Source: Bacteroidota bacterium (GTDB lineage: Bacteria; Bacteroidota; Bacteroidia; JACPRZ01). From it: 59,727 nt of DNA. Made by a program: the position numbers and the translations under genes. Where the stretch lies: positions 15,464-75,190 of the forward strand of contig JACPRZ010000001.1 of assembly GCA_016193485.1 (NCBI GenBank), given 5' to 3'. Positions 19,201 to 26,337 of the stretch are shown one piece after another (position 1 is the stretch's first letter; every line of letters begins with the position of its first letter). A model generated the notes under the pieces. The model saw nothing but the letters and a program-made list of their open reading frames with translations, was not told the DNA's origin and made no database searches.

Positions 19201-19732
19201 GGTCAAAACCGCTGCAATAACCCAGCCCTCAGCCCTTGGTTCAGTAATAATTACAACTGATGAATCGTGCGATTACAAAGATGACGGACAGGTTATTGCA
19301 AGGGTTACAGGAGGAAATCCGCCTTATGCATTCACCTGGAATCCGGATGCCGGTATTGATTCAGTGATAACCGGACTATCGGCAGGTGATTATTTTGTGA
19401 CTGTGATTGATTACAATTCATGCCTGATAACCGATTCGGCAACGGTTCTCACTATCGGTCAGAACTGCCTTATTATACCTTCTTCGTTTTCACCGAATGA
19501 GGATGGCGTGAATGAGACATGGGTGATCCGGGGGTTAAGCGGTTATCCGGATGTAATCGTTGAAATTTTCAACCGGTGGGGTTCAAAAATTTACACAAGT
19601 CCTAAAGGATATTCGCAGACATGGGATGGCACGTATGAAGGTAAACAGGTTTCATCGGCAACGTATTATTATATCATAACATTTGGTGCAGGAACCGAGC
19701 CGCTTACTGGGACAATTACGGTAGTGAGGTAA
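13280..19732 (+). CDS. Giant SprB-like repeat adhesin with gliding C-terminal domain
   Basis: About 2150 residues. The signal peptide (FLLPWFGFPFLFATLNCFSQ) precedes a Cys-rich N-terminal region of ~550 residues with the motif NGIQDADETGVDCGG and two pre-peptidase-like beta domains. Twenty SprB-type repeats of ~75-80 residues follow, each starting like VSCFGGSDGSADLTPSGG and ending YTVTVTDANGC. The C-terminus is a type B T9SS sorting domain (IPSSFSPNEDGVNETW...EIFNRWGSKIY...YYYIITF). By analogy with Flavobacterium SprB it would be exported by the T9SS and moved on the cell surface in gliding; that is inference. Many repeats hold C7-C8 or G7-G8 runs at Pro-Pro or Gly-Gly codons. A PorP/SprF gene lies downstream, separated by a toxin-antitoxin pair. 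Confidence 0.92.
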   Translation: MMKTYKKIQTTFLLPWFGFPFLFATLNCFSQSPATDCSTTPSEQVNVTASCVAVPWDIQAALGSPAPSTCTGETPSGEDGWGWFTATLDTTTVEYTNTNQDAVVYIFSGTCASLTEIACASDVAGNGTESITLPTTPGQQYIVRVVRLTGTSGFMNGEICVWAPVVHCTNGIQDADETGVDCGGVDCQPCMVCHNNMDCGTAQTVTLSGGADTVFSCFNDCNTGADPESWNFTGAGCTDINNSPTVYYTFTTTFSFIDIIVSSPDITDPQIVLMTDNCSGWYQCDVGSGGTASISQFRGLSGTTYSIMISSQSGETGVFNLCIYNYNDPSACNVSDSLIATPPADTTDGNVTGVYYPGQTVEFCYTINQYNKVNCQWLMGIVPVIGSGWDTTTFTITQMPASADGDGNWQWFYVTDNVVDYNTTGDTVNPFGGWFYLNDCMGCPPHLGDPDNGWGDGMCGGPCQCDPLGSGFTWTVCFELTVKATCTFGEDLTVGIKTYSDGEIGGYTEVACQVDMKAYPAIASPVMACSNCHTVSVTKTDVLCFGGTSGTATVTIDSLGTPPFTYSWSTAPVQTTTTATGLGAGTFYVTVTDNAGCSDVDTAIITQPSALNAAITGTNVSCFGGSDGSADLTPSGGTGSFTYSWSSGAVTQDISGVSANTYTITLTDANGCTDVDSVIITEPLDLSGTINGTNITCTGGNDGAADLTPSGGTLPYTFNWSNSAVTEDISGIPAGNYSVTLTDANGCADSATVILTEPSPLVAIIDSSNNVLCNGDSSASAFASASGGSPPFSYLWSNGNTSSGIQNQASGIYTVTVTDANNCTSTAGVTITEPVAISLAITDTNDASCGSSDGSAIVTPAGGVLPYTYLWDDPLSQTDSTVTGLSSGTFNVTVTDANSCTRTASVNISNLGAPTTSITDTADNLCYGDSAGLAVVTPAGGTPPYTYLWDDPLSQTDSSATGLPAGTFNVTVTDNSGCNAITSVIIDEPALLNILISSITDVACFGDSTGAMSATVTGGIPVYVYLWSNGDSDSVAAAVAAGSYTVTVSDANGCTDIASEIITQPPLFSFSITGISNITCNGDSNGSATIIPTGGVLSYTYQWSDPMAQTDSVGDNLPPGTFYVTVSDANGCSDVDSVSITEPSLLSVSIDSSTDVFCNGDSSGSAFASASGGPPPYIYLWSNGDNDSVAAAVGSGSYTVTVTDGNLCTAIASVTITEPPAISLTFSALSVSCNGNSDGSIDLTVGGGVITYTFNWSNSSVTEDINSLNGGTYTVTLTDSNLCQAVDSVVVSEPAVLLSSITATDVACYKDSDGVADLVLSGGTPPYTYLWSDGSVSQDLNLVAAGSYTVTVTDANGCANIDSTVITEPAEILPSVSPVNASCNGCTDGSADLTVTGGNPPYSFNWSNSATTEDISSLAAGTFYVTITDFNGCTVTDSVVITEPPLSCALTLVFTALDVACNGDSSGSITVAAAGGSLPYTYAWSNGDTNAVAVAVAVGSYTVTVTDNSGCTATDSVALTEPPAISLSTGSTNADCLANNGSAWVTATGGITPYSYLWDGSAGSQANDTAYNLGAGLYMVYVTDGNGCIDSVTATVGSGPGNLLAIIDSVKNISCNSGSDGEIYISVLTGTPPYVYSWSDGSVNEDLTGVDTGNYSVTVTDTSGCVLILGALLTQPAALSAATNSIDAACGQDNGSAWVIAAGGTMPYSYLWNMVPAQTNDTAISLFAGNYSVTVTDANSCTITAATSVNNLNGPVISDSVVNVSCFGADDGAIYITVTGGTPPYTYQWNPFVWPPVNLTPGNYSLTVTDSNSCLAVGTYLITEPPALVLSVDSAINASCSIANGFIYLSATGGTGTVQFSSDGINYQASGIFSGLAPGNYIVYARDENMCFASDTVAITGSGTPAISVYSLAHVSCFSGSTGSISIIAGGGSGIYQYSTDSGTTWQSSSTIGGLPAGIYTMIVKDSVNGCLSEVKTAAITQPSALGSVIITTDESCDYKDDGQVIARVTGGNPPYAFTWNPDAGIDSVITGLSAGDYFVTVIDYNSCLITDSATVLTIGQNCLIIPSSFSPNEDGVNETWVIRGLSGYPDVIVEIFNRWGSKIYTSPKGYSQTWDGTYEGKQVSSATYYYIITFGAGTEPLTGTITVVR

Positions 19733-19739
19733 ATTTGAT

Positions 19740-19747
19740 TATTTTTG
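19740..19747 (+). promoter_or_regulatory. -7 promoter element (TATTTTTG)
   Basis: Exact TAnnTTTG, 22 nt before ATG 19770. A second match, TAAATTTG, lies at 19730-19737. Confidence 0.5.
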
Positions 19748-19769
19748 AGTAACGAATTATTATTATACT

Positions 19770-20012
19770 ATGAGAAAAGAAACATATTCCGACAGGATAA
19801 CTTTTAACCGCAAAATATTCCGCGGAAAACCAATTATCAAGGGAACAAGGATATCTGTGGATATTATTCTTGGGTTCCTTGCCAATGACTGGAGCGTAGA
19901 GGATATTCTAAAACAATATCCTCAACTTGAAAGAAAAGATATTCTTGCAGCGCTGGAGTATTCGGCAAAGCGATTGAACCGCGAAGAAATTGTATATGAA
20001 ACTGCTTCTTGA
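19770..20012 (+). CDS. DUF433 antitoxin
   Basis: An 80-residue DUF433 protein: ITFNRKIFRGKPIIKGTRISV, then a helix-turn-helix-like segment (WSVEDILKQYPQLERKDILAALEYSAKRL). It overlaps the DUF5615 gene by 17 bp from the toxin ATG at 19996, so the two are translationally coupled. Family knowledge: DUF433 neutralises the DUF5615 PIN-like toxin and represses the operon. The pair lies between the giant adhesin and porP. Confidence 0.9.
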   Translation: MRKETYSDRITFNRKIFRGKPIIKGTRISVDIILGFLANDWSVEDILKQYPQLERKDILAALEYSAKRLNREEIVYETAS

Positions 20013-20316
20013 TGAAAATGTCCCTGATGATATTTTGCAAATTCTCAGGATTAAGAGAATACCTGTAAGGCATGTCCATAATACACCTGTTTCCGGTAGT
20101 AATGATGAACAAATATTTCTATATGCAGTAAAAAGAAAAATGACTTTGATATCATTTGACAGGGATTTTCTGGATGATATTTATTTTGAAAAGATGCATT
20201 ATGGAATTATTTTCATTGTATCACGCAATAAAAATTTGCGGACCATCGCACAATCTGTTTCAAAAGTTATTTCAGAAAATAAATCCCTTAAAAACAGGGT
20301 TGTGATTATTGAATAA
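19996..20316 (+). CDS. DUF5615 PIN-like toxin
   Basis: A 106-residue DUF5615 protein. MKLLLDENVPDDILQILRIK carries the first acidic pair (LLDENV), VHNTPVSGSNDEQIFLYAVK the Asp-Glu block and TLISFDRDFLDD the third acidic cluster. These form the PIN-like active site typical of Mut7-C/DUF5615 RNases. The frame also contains an ATG two codons upstream (19990); ATG 19996 matches the conserved N-terminus better. It is the toxin partner of the DUF433 gene before it. Confidence 0.88.
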   Translation: MKLLLDENVPDDILQILRIKRIPVRHVHNTPVSGSNDEQIFLYAVKRKMTLISFDRDFLDDIYFEKMHYGIIFIVSRNKNLRTIAQSVSKVISENKSLKNRVVIIE

Positions 20317-20354
20317 ATATTCTAATTTCCATCAATTTCAATTAAACATAAATT

Positions 20355-21254
20355 ATGAAAGCAACAAGTTTTGTCGCAACATTTGTTTTATTCTTTTTAT
20401 TTTCCGTTGAGGGTTTTGCCCAGCAACTTCCTGAACACTCCCAATATATGTACGATCCGTTCATCGTAAATCCGGCTGTTGCGGGGAGTAAATCCTATTT
20501 TCCGCTTCTTGCTTCTTACCGTAACCAATGGACAGGATTCGCTGATAACCCGAAAACCATGTTATTGAGCATGCACGGTGAGTTGAAGAAGAACATTAGC
20601 GTTGGCGGTATTATTTTCAGCGATAAAACGGGCCCCACAAGCCGCACGGGCTTGGTGGCTGCCTATTCCTATCATCTGCCGGTAGGAAAAAATACGCTTG
20701 CCTTTGGCCTTTCTATGATGGGATTCCGGTATTCACTGGATAAATCAAAACTAACTACCGACCTTCCGGATCCTGCCATCCAGGGTGAAGTGGTCCAGAA
20801 AATCGTTCCTGAAGCGACTTTCGGAATGTTTTACTGGGGAAAGAATTACTATGCCGGCTTTGCCGCACCCCAACTCATCCAGATGAGGGTGGATATCGGT
20901 GGAAGCGAAGTACTGAACAGGATGGTACGGCACTATTTTCTGACGGGGGGGTATAAATTCGCTTTCAGCGATTATGCCGTAGAACCCTCTTTTCTTGTAA
21001 AAGCCACAGCAGCGGCACCTGTGCAGTTTGATATCAATTCAAGATTCTATTACAAAGAGATTGCCTGGCTTGGACTCTCCTACCGTAACCAGGAATCGGT
21101 TGTGCTGATGTTTGGCGGGAAAAAAGATATTTACGCACTCGGGTACTCTTATGATATTACATTATCCGACATTAAGAACTACTCCACCGGTTCCCACGAG
21201 ATTTTCCTGAGCGTTGACTTGTTTAAAAAGAAGCAGAAGGCGAGTTTTGAATAA
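20355..21254 (+). CDS. PorP/SprF family T9SS outer-membrane protein
   Basis: A 299-residue protein with a signal peptide (FVLFFLFSVEGFAQ) followed by the family N-terminus QQLPEHSQYMYDPFIVNPAVAGS, the RNQWTGF motif and alternating beta strands of a 14-strand barrel up to GSHEIFLSVDL. Family knowledge: PorP/SprF proteins bind cargo with type B C-terminal domains and help present it at the surface; SprF is needed for SprB. Its position after the giant SprB-like gene suggests it serves that protein. It ends one base before the convergent ZIP gene. Confidence 0.92.
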   Translation: MKATSFVATFVLFFLFSVEGFAQQLPEHSQYMYDPFIVNPAVAGSKSYFPLLASYRNQWTGFADNPKTMLLSMHGELKKNISVGGIIFSDKTGPTSRTGLVAAYSYHLPVGKNTLAFGLSMMGFRYSLDKSKLTTDLPDPAIQGEVVQKIVPEATFGMFYWGKNYYAGFAAPQLIQMRVDIGGSEVLNRMVRHYFLTGGYKFAFSDYAVEPSFLVKATAAAPVQFDINSRFYYKEIAWLGLSYRNQESVVLMFGGKKDIYALGYSYDITLSDIKNYSTGSHEIFLSVDLFKKKQKASFE

Positions 21255-21995
21255 TTAAAGGGATAAGCCGATTATTGAGACACCCACTCCAAGCAGGATT
21301 GCGATCAGTTTATTGAAGTTGAACCGGTGCTCTTCTCCGGTTTCAAAAAGAATGGTGGTGGAAATATGGAGAAAGATTCCGATCACCAAAGCAAGTGAAT
21401 ATACGGCAACTTCACCGGTCAATGACCCAGCCACGTCCTGATCCTGCAACAGAGTTCCAACTACAACTCCTGCCGGAGTCATCAGGGCGAAAAGCGTAAG
21501 CCAGAGGAGCGCAAGTCCCTTTTTCAGTCCCGCAGAAATCAGCATCAGCATAAGGGAAATGGAGATGGGTATATTATGAAGAACAATGCCAGCCAAAAGG
21601 GGGGGGAACAGGCAATCGCAAGTATTCCCGCTTGCCTGCTGCAGCGGTAAACCTTCAAGAAAGGAATGTACCGAAAGGGCGGTCATAATCGTAACCGGAA
21701 AAGCCCTTTCACTGTTCTTATGCGCATGTATATGCCCGTGTTCTATTCCCCCTGAAAAAAATTCAATGATAATCTGAATAAAAAATCCAGCCAGAACAAA
21801 AAATCCGGCATCCGTAAAACCCGACAGGTAAACTTCAGGAATAAGTTTAAGAACGCTTAATGAAAGAAGGTAAGCGCCCGTAAAAGCAAGCAGGAGTTTA
21901 ATGGTTTTGTCCTTAAGCGGCAGGAAGAAAACAAGGCAACCGCTGAGGATGATGCCTGCGAGGAGAATGGTTACAATCATTAACATCATTAACAT
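21255..21995 (-). CDS. ZIP-family divalent metal transporter
   Basis: A 246-residue membrane protein with about eight hydrophobic segments. The metal path motifs are visible: HSFLEGLPL (His and Glu in TM4) and LHNIPISISLML (HN-P in TM5). A His-containing loop (GGIEHGHIHAHKNSE) between TM3 and TM4 is typical of ZIP regulators and metal capture. It probably imports Zn or Fe across the inner membrane. Convergent with porP with no intergenic space. The start could also be one of the next Met codons (MLMMLMIV). Confidence 0.88.
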   Translation of the reverse strand: MLMMLMIVTILLAGIILSGCLVFFLPLKDKTIKLLLAFTGAYLLSLSVLKLIPEVYLSGFTDAGFFVLAGFFIQIIIEFFSGGIEHGHIHAHKNSERAFPVTIMTALSVHSFLEGLPLQQASGNTCDCLFPPLLAGIVLHNIPISISLMLMLISAGLKKGLALLWLTLFALMTPAGVVVGTLLQDQDVAGSLTGEVAVYSLALVIGIFLHISTTILFETGEEHRFNFNKLIAILLGVGVSIIGLSL

Positions 21996-22144
21996 ATCGC
22001 AGAGGTTGATATTATTGACCTGTTAAAATCTCTTTATCCGGAGTAATTAATGATTTCGCTTTTAGCCCTCTTTCTCCAGTTTGGAAATTTGTTTTGATAT
22101 GCCGGAGTCCGAAGAACCGAAGATTATTTCCTGCATGTGAAGGG

Positions 22145-22230
22145 GGAAAATATTTTCCATTATAAAAGCGGTAAACTGCAAATGTAGAAAATATTTTCCA
22201 CTGAGAAGCCATTATTGGAAAAATATTTCC
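22145..22230. promoter_or_regulatory. Three GGAAAATATTTTCC-type palindromes
   Basis: GGAAAATATTTTCC at 22145-22158, AGAAAATATTTTCC at 22186-22199 and GGAAAAATATTTCC at 22217-22230. Start spacings are 41 and 31 bp. They lie between the ZIP gene and the hypothetical gene at 22341 and resemble an operator array. Confidence 0.5.
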
Positions 22231-22273
22231 AGAAAGTCATGAGAGCGGATTTAAATGCGATATACTCATAATA

Positions 22274-22305
22274 TTTGTATTATTGCATAAATATACTAAG
22301 TTTTG
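22274..22305 (+). promoter_or_regulatory. Probable Bacteroidetes promoter
   Basis: A -33-like TTTG at 22274-22277, 19 nt spacer, then TAAGTTTTG at 22297-22305, one base longer than TAnnTTTG. Suitably placed for the gene at 22341. Confidence 0.45.
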
Positions 22306-22340
22306 CGTATGAAAAAATATAATTGATAAAAACTGATATT

Positions 22341-22808
22341 ATGGCAAACATTGTCAAAAAACCCGGTGAAATTGACCGGAAACTGAACAAACCGGCAATT
22401 ATTAACCTTGCTGCGGAAAATGCGCATGCGATTATCGACAGCAAAAAATTTGATCTGCTGAAGGTATATATTGAACTCAAAAGATATGTAATATACCTGA
22501 ATACCTTAATGGAAAATTTAAAGCAACACGCTTTTGACCAGGCGGCTCAAAACGGAAAAAAAACATTTGAATATTCGGGTGCAAAAGTTAACCTTACATC
22601 AAGAACCGTGTGGGACTTTTCATCAGACCATGAATGGAAAGAACTTGATGATAAAATCAAAGAACTGACACAAAAGAAAAAAGAGAGAGAAAAATATTTA
22701 ATGGAACAACCCGGTGCTATAACTGCAATTGATAGAATGACAGGTGAAATAATTGAAAAAACAGACCTGCCCGTGGAAATTAACAGGGGAATTGCAATAC
22801 GGCTGTAA
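22341..22808 (+). CDS. Phage-like hypothetical protein, 155 aa
   Basis: Function not recognised. Two helical regions surround a central segment, GAKVNLTSRTVWDFSSDHEW. The second is a strongly charged coiled coil (KELDDKIKELTQKKKEREKYL). This pattern (a short beta/aromatic segment with W-F-S, then K/E-rich helix, then EQPGAITAIDRMTGEIIE) is like small proteins of Bacteroidetes prophages and mobile elements. The frame is open from 22323, but ATG 22341 is preferred by the conserved-looking MANIVKKPGEID start. Upstream are a candidate promoter and a triple palindrome that could be its operator. It may be a lone remnant of a mobile element next to the defence island. Confidence 0.55.
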   Translation: MANIVKKPGEIDRKLNKPAIINLAAENAHAIIDSKKFDLLKVYIELKRYVIYLNTLMENLKQHAFDQAAQNGKKTFEYSGAKVNLTSRTVWDFSSDHEWKELDDKIKELTQKKKEREKYLMEQPGAITAIDRMTGEIIEKTDLPVEINRGIAIRL

Positions 22809-22863
22809 AAACCTGCTTTAAGGAAATGGAGTTGCAAACCATACAGGGGTAATGGATTTTATT

Positions 22864-22871
22864 TATTTTTG
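22864..22871 (+). promoter_or_regulatory. -7 promoter element of the hsd operon (TATTTTTG)
   Basis: Exact TAnnTTTG match 36 nt before the hsdR ATG at 22908. No good -33 element at the usual spacing. Confidence 0.45.
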
Positions 22872-22907
22872 CGCTTAAAGCAATATGAATGTTAATGTCT
22901 TTTAAAG

Positions 22908-25712
22908 ATGAGTATTTCCACCTTCAATGAATCTCAAACGCGCTACAACCTCATTGACCCCGAATTAGTCAAAGCGGGATGGAATCTGGCTGACCGGGCT
23001 TCCGTTGGTTTTGAAATTCCGGTTGAAGGATACGATGCTTCTCCTCAAAGCGGAATTACCGATTATTGTTTATTCAGAAGCAATGGCGAAGCGCTGGCGG
23101 TGATTGAAGCAAAGAAAACAAGGCGGGATGCGCGTGTAGGCAAAGAGCAGGTACTCCGCTATGTGACCGAAATCGGGAAGAAGCAATCTTTCCGCCCGTT
23201 TGCATTCATGGCGAATGGAGAAGATGTTTTCTTCTGGGACACGGAACAATATCCTGAAAGATTGGTAGCCGGATTTTTCTCCAAAGAAAATCTTGAGCGT
23301 TTGCTTCATCTCAAACAAAATAAACTTCCGCTCAACGAAATAAAAATCAAAGAGAGCATTGTCAACCGTTCATATCAGGTTGAAGCCATCCGGAGAATTT
23401 CTGAAGCCATTGAGAAAAGAAAAAAGAGAAAAGCATTGCTCGTGATGGCAACCGGAACCGGGAAGACGAGAACCACGATGGCTCTGATAGATGTTTTCCT
23501 GCAAGCGCGCCAGGCGCAAAAGGTCTTATTTCTTGCAGACAGAGACAGTTTGGTTGAACAGGCATTGACCGATGGTTTCAAAGTTCATTTGCCAAACGAA
23601 GCAAGGAACCGCATCCGCACTTTCAATATTGATAAAACCGCCCGCGTGTATGTAAGCACGCTGCAAACACTGGAGTTATGCTATGAAAAATTTAATCCTG
23701 CCGAATTTGATTTGATTGTTTCCGATGAGTGCCACCGGAGTATTTACAATAAATACACTGATGTTCTTGCATACTTTGACGCTGTGCAAATCGGACTGAC
23801 TGCAACACCCGCTCATTTTCTTGACCGCGACACTTTTCGGTTTTTTGAATGTGATGGAACCGCACCCACATTTCTATACACCTATGATAAAGCGGTGAAG
23901 GAAGAATATCTTGCCGATTACAATGTCTATTCCGCACAAACAAAATTTCAGCGCAAAGGAATCAAGGGAATTGACTTATCGGAGGAAGAGCAGGAATCGC
24001 TGAAAGAAAGAGGCATCAATCCCGAAGATATCAACTTTGAAGGAACGGATTTGGAAAAGAAAGTAACGAACAAAGATACGCTCGTTCGCCAGTGGGAAGA
24101 ATTCATGGATGTGTGTCACAAGGATGCTGGCGGACAACTCCCTGCCAAAACCATTGTGTTTGCCATCACACAGAAACACGCCATTCGCCTCGAAGAAACT
24201 TTTAACGAAATGTATCCCGAACACAAAGGGCAACTTGCGCGGGTGATTACATCGGGCGTGGAGCGCGCGAGTGATTTGCTGGCGAAGTTCAAGAAAGAGG
24301 ACTTGCCCCGCATCGCTATATCGGTGGATATGCTGGATACAGGCGTGGATATTCCCGAAGTGATGAACCTTGCGTTTATGAAACCTGTCGGCTCGCAAAT
24401 AAAATTCTGGCAGATGATTGGGCGCGGAACAAGAAGTTTGGAAGCGTGTAAACATCTTCAGTGGCTTCCCGAAAATAAAAAAGACAATTTTCTCATCGTT
24501 GATTTCTGGGAAAACTTTGAGCGCTTCAACATGATGCCCAAAGATGAAGGTGGAATAAAACAAATTCCAATTCTTGTTTCCATTTTTAATACGCGCCTGA
24601 GCAAGTTGGAAATTTTAATTGGCGACCAGAGCGGAGAGGACTTTCAACGCATCGTGAAAGAGTGCCGGGCTTACATTGCGGGAATTCCCCTTGCTTCTTT
24701 TACCGTGAAGAAGAATATCAAAGATGTGCGCGAAGCATGGGAAGATGATTTCTGGAAATTCCTTACACCGCAGAAAATTGAACTGTTGAGAATGAAAGCG
24801 GCTCCGCTCCTGCGCTTTGTGCCCGATGTGAATATGGCGGAAGCATTTTTCACCAGCAAGATGGAACGCTGCGGACTCCTCTTGCTCAAATCTCAATCAG
24901 AGAACTCTCCCCTCTCCTCTTGGAGAGGGGTCGGGGGTGAGGTGCTCATCAACTCCATACGCGAGGATGTGGATTTGCTTCCTTCCAATCTGCCGCAGGT
25001 GCAGGAAAAAATTACTTACCGCGAAGCCGTGCTCTCAACAAAGTTTTGGACCCAGCCCCAACTGAAAAACATTGATGAAGCAAAAATCGCTCTTGCTCCC
25101 CTGATGAAATACAAGCGCGAAAAACCTTCCCTGATTGTTGAACTCGGCTTAGATGATGTGATTGATTCCCGCAAATGGGTGATTGTAAAACAAGGAGGAA
25201 AGGAAGGACAAAAAATAATGGTGGAGGAATACAAAAAGAAAGTGGAAGAAAAAATTGAGCACCTGGCAAGCAAAAATTCTGCAATACAAAAACTGAAAAA
25301 GGGCGAAGCCGTTACGCTGGACGATTTAATTTCTCTGGAAAGCACTCTGGAAACTGAATTAGGAACGGATGAAATTACATTGAACGAAGACAATATGCTG
25401 AAAGCGTTTGGCGTGCGCGTGGGCAGTTTGGTGGACTTTTTAAAACATGTTTTGAAACTTGAAACCCTGCCGAGTTACGAGCAGATTGTACGCAAGGCGT
25501 TTGATGCGTTTATCCTTGAGCATAATTACAGTGCCGACCAGACGCGCTTTCTGCGAACCGTGCAAACCGTATTTTTACAGAAACGAAAATTAGAAGAAGC
25601 GGATTTGTATGAAGCGCCTTTTAGTAACTTTGGAACAAACGCAGTGGAAAAATTATTTACACACAATGAAATTGAGGAAGTGATGGAGTTGACGAAAAAA
25701 TTAGCCGCATAA
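22908..25712 (+). CDS. hsdR: Type I restriction endonuclease subunit R
   Basis: 934 residues, normal for the EcoEI-like R subunit. The N-terminal nuclease has D52 in GITDYCLF and E67-A-K69 (PD-(D/E)xK). The SF2 motor has Walker A MATGTGKT (180-187), DECH (273-276), TATP (298-301) and motif VI QMIGRGTRS. The C-terminal ~230 residues form the helical EcoEI-type domain that docks on the methylase. Role: ATP-driven translocation and cleavage of unmodified DNA, with HsdM and HsdS. A palindromic element at 24909-24944 is translated in frame (NSPLSSWRGVGGEV) before the C-terminal domain. The last 22 codons (VEKLFTHNEIEEVMELTKKLAA) recur twice downstream. The partner genes begin only at 32845, after five cargo genes. 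Confidence 0.93.
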   Translation: MSISTFNESQTRYNLIDPELVKAGWNLADRASVGFEIPVEGYDASPQSGITDYCLFRSNGEALAVIEAKKTRRDARVGKEQVLRYVTEIGKKQSFRPFAFMANGEDVFFWDTEQYPERLVAGFFSKENLERLLHLKQNKLPLNEIKIKESIVNRSYQVEAIRRISEAIEKRKKRKALLVMATGTGKTRTTMALIDVFLQARQAQKVLFLADRDSLVEQALTDGFKVHLPNEARNRIRTFNIDKTARVYVSTLQTLELCYEKFNPAEFDLIVSDECHRSIYNKYTDVLAYFDAVQIGLTATPAHFLDRDTFRFFECDGTAPTFLYTYDKAVKEEYLADYNVYSAQTKFQRKGIKGIDLSEEEQESLKERGINPEDINFEGTDLEKKVTNKDTLVRQWEEFMDVCHKDAGGQLPAKTIVFAITQKHAIRLEETFNEMYPEHKGQLARVITSGVERASDLLAKFKKEDLPRIAISVDMLDTGVDIPEVMNLAFMKPVGSQIKFWQMIGRGTRSLEACKHLQWLPENKKDNFLIVDFWENFERFNMMPKDEGGIKQIPILVSIFNTRLSKLEILIGDQSGEDFQRIVKECRAYIAGIPLASFTVKKNIKDVREAWEDDFWKFLTPQKIELLRMKAAPLLRFVPDVNMAEAFFTSKMERCGLLLLKSQSENSPLSSWRGVGGEVLINSIREDVDLLPSNLPQVQEKITYREAVLSTKFWTQPQLKNIDEAKIALAPLMKYKREKPSLIVELGLDDVIDSRKWVIVKQGGKEGQKIMVEEYKKKVEEKIEHLASKNSAIQKLKKGEAVTLDDLISLESTLETELGTDEITLNEDNMLKAFGVRVGSLVDFLKHVLKLETLPSYEQIVRKAFDAFILEHNYSADQTRFLRTVQTVFLQKRKLEEADLYEAPFSNFGTNAVEKLFTHNEIEEVMELTKKLAA
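24909..24944 (+). repeat. 36-bp in-frame palindromic element in hsdR
   Basis: CCCCTCTCC...GGAGAGGGG plus TCGGGGGTGAGGTG. It matches 33 of 36 bases with the element in hsdM at 33057-33092 but is read one frame apart (PLSSWRGVGGEV here). Confidence 0.85.
25643..25712 (+). repeat. hsdR 3'-end repeat, copy A (in hsdR)
   Basis: The last 70 bp of hsdR, from AGTGGAAAAATTATTT to the stop codon. It is the reference copy for the repeats at 26228 and 27326. Confidence 0.85.
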
Positions 25713-25756
25713 AATACCCGGAATATTATTTATTGAGTGTAAAAAAAATTACCGTA

Positions 25757-26248
25757 ATGAAAAAAGAACTGATTAACGAATTGTTTGAAAAATTTGAGCA
25801 TGCATGTTACCTGTTTAAAGGCATTGAGTGCTGGAGTGCGCGTGAATTGCAGGAAATTTTTAATTATTCGGATTGGCGCAATTTCCTGAAGGTAATTGAT
25901 AAGGCGAAAGATTCCTGCAAAAACAGCGGGGAAGCCCTTTCCGACCATTTCGTTGATGTCAACAAAATGGTTGAGATTGGCAGCGGTTCGCAAAGAGAAG
26001 TAGCCGACATCGCTTTAACAAGGTATGCCTGTTATCTTGTTGCACAAAATGGCGATCCTGTTAAGAATGAAGTGGCATTTGCTCAAACTTATTTTGCCGT
26101 GCAAACGCGCAGGCAGGAAATTATTGAACTGCGCCTGCTCGATGTGGCAAGAGTGGCTGCCCGCGAAAAACTTTCGAAGAGCGAAAAAAAATTATCCGGA
26201 ATTATTTATGAGCGCGGTGTGGATGATAGTGGAAAAATTATTTTCTAA
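25757..26248 (+). pseudogene. dinD: DinD-like protein, truncated at the C-terminus
   Basis: 163 residues corresponding to the N-terminal ~60 percent of DinD (DNA-damage-inducible protein D, usually ~270-280 aa): FEHACYLFKGIECWSARELQEIFNYSDWRNFLKVIDKAKDSC, GSGSQREVADIALTRYACYLVAQNGDP and KLSGIIYERGVDDSG. It breaks off at VDDSG, where the sequence runs into copy B of the hsdR 3' end. The last residues KIIF are read out of frame from that repeat. DinD-like and RhuM genes are frequent cargo inside type I restriction operons. The start is ATG 25757; the frame also opens at a TTG at 25733. It may still make a stable N-terminal fragment, but its conserved C-terminal part is missing. Confidence 0.8.
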
Positions 26249-26297
26249 AAATGAAATTGACGAAGTGATTGAGTTAACGAAACGATTAGCAGCATAA
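26228..26297 (+). repeat. hsdR 3'-end repeat, copy B
   Basis: 70 bp aligned without gaps to the end of hsdR, 60 of 70 bases identical by hand count. In the hsdR frame it reads VEKLFSKNEIDEVIELTKRLAA and stop. It begins exactly where dinD is truncated. Confidence 0.85.
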
Positions 26298-26337
26298 ACA
26301 TAAATAAGTGTTAGGAAATTCCGAACAGTTGAAAAAA

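Noticed and set aside
13280..19732. Tandem DNA repeats as a separate repeat element
   Set aside because: The periodicity comes from SprB-type protein repeats of ~75-80 residues with diverged codons; it is part of the gene, not a non-coding repeat.
22012..22212. Minus-strand ORF of 66 codons between the ZIP gene and the phage-like gene
   Set aside because: It runs through two of the three GGAAAATATTTTCC palindromes, which give its repeated WKIF/GKYFPP residues. No ribosome site, family match or conserved pattern; it is better explained as a by-product of the operator-like repeats.
23976..24563. Minus-strand ORF (195 codons) opposite hsdR
   Set aside because: It overlaps the conserved helicase domain of hsdR and has no recognisable motif; a shadow.
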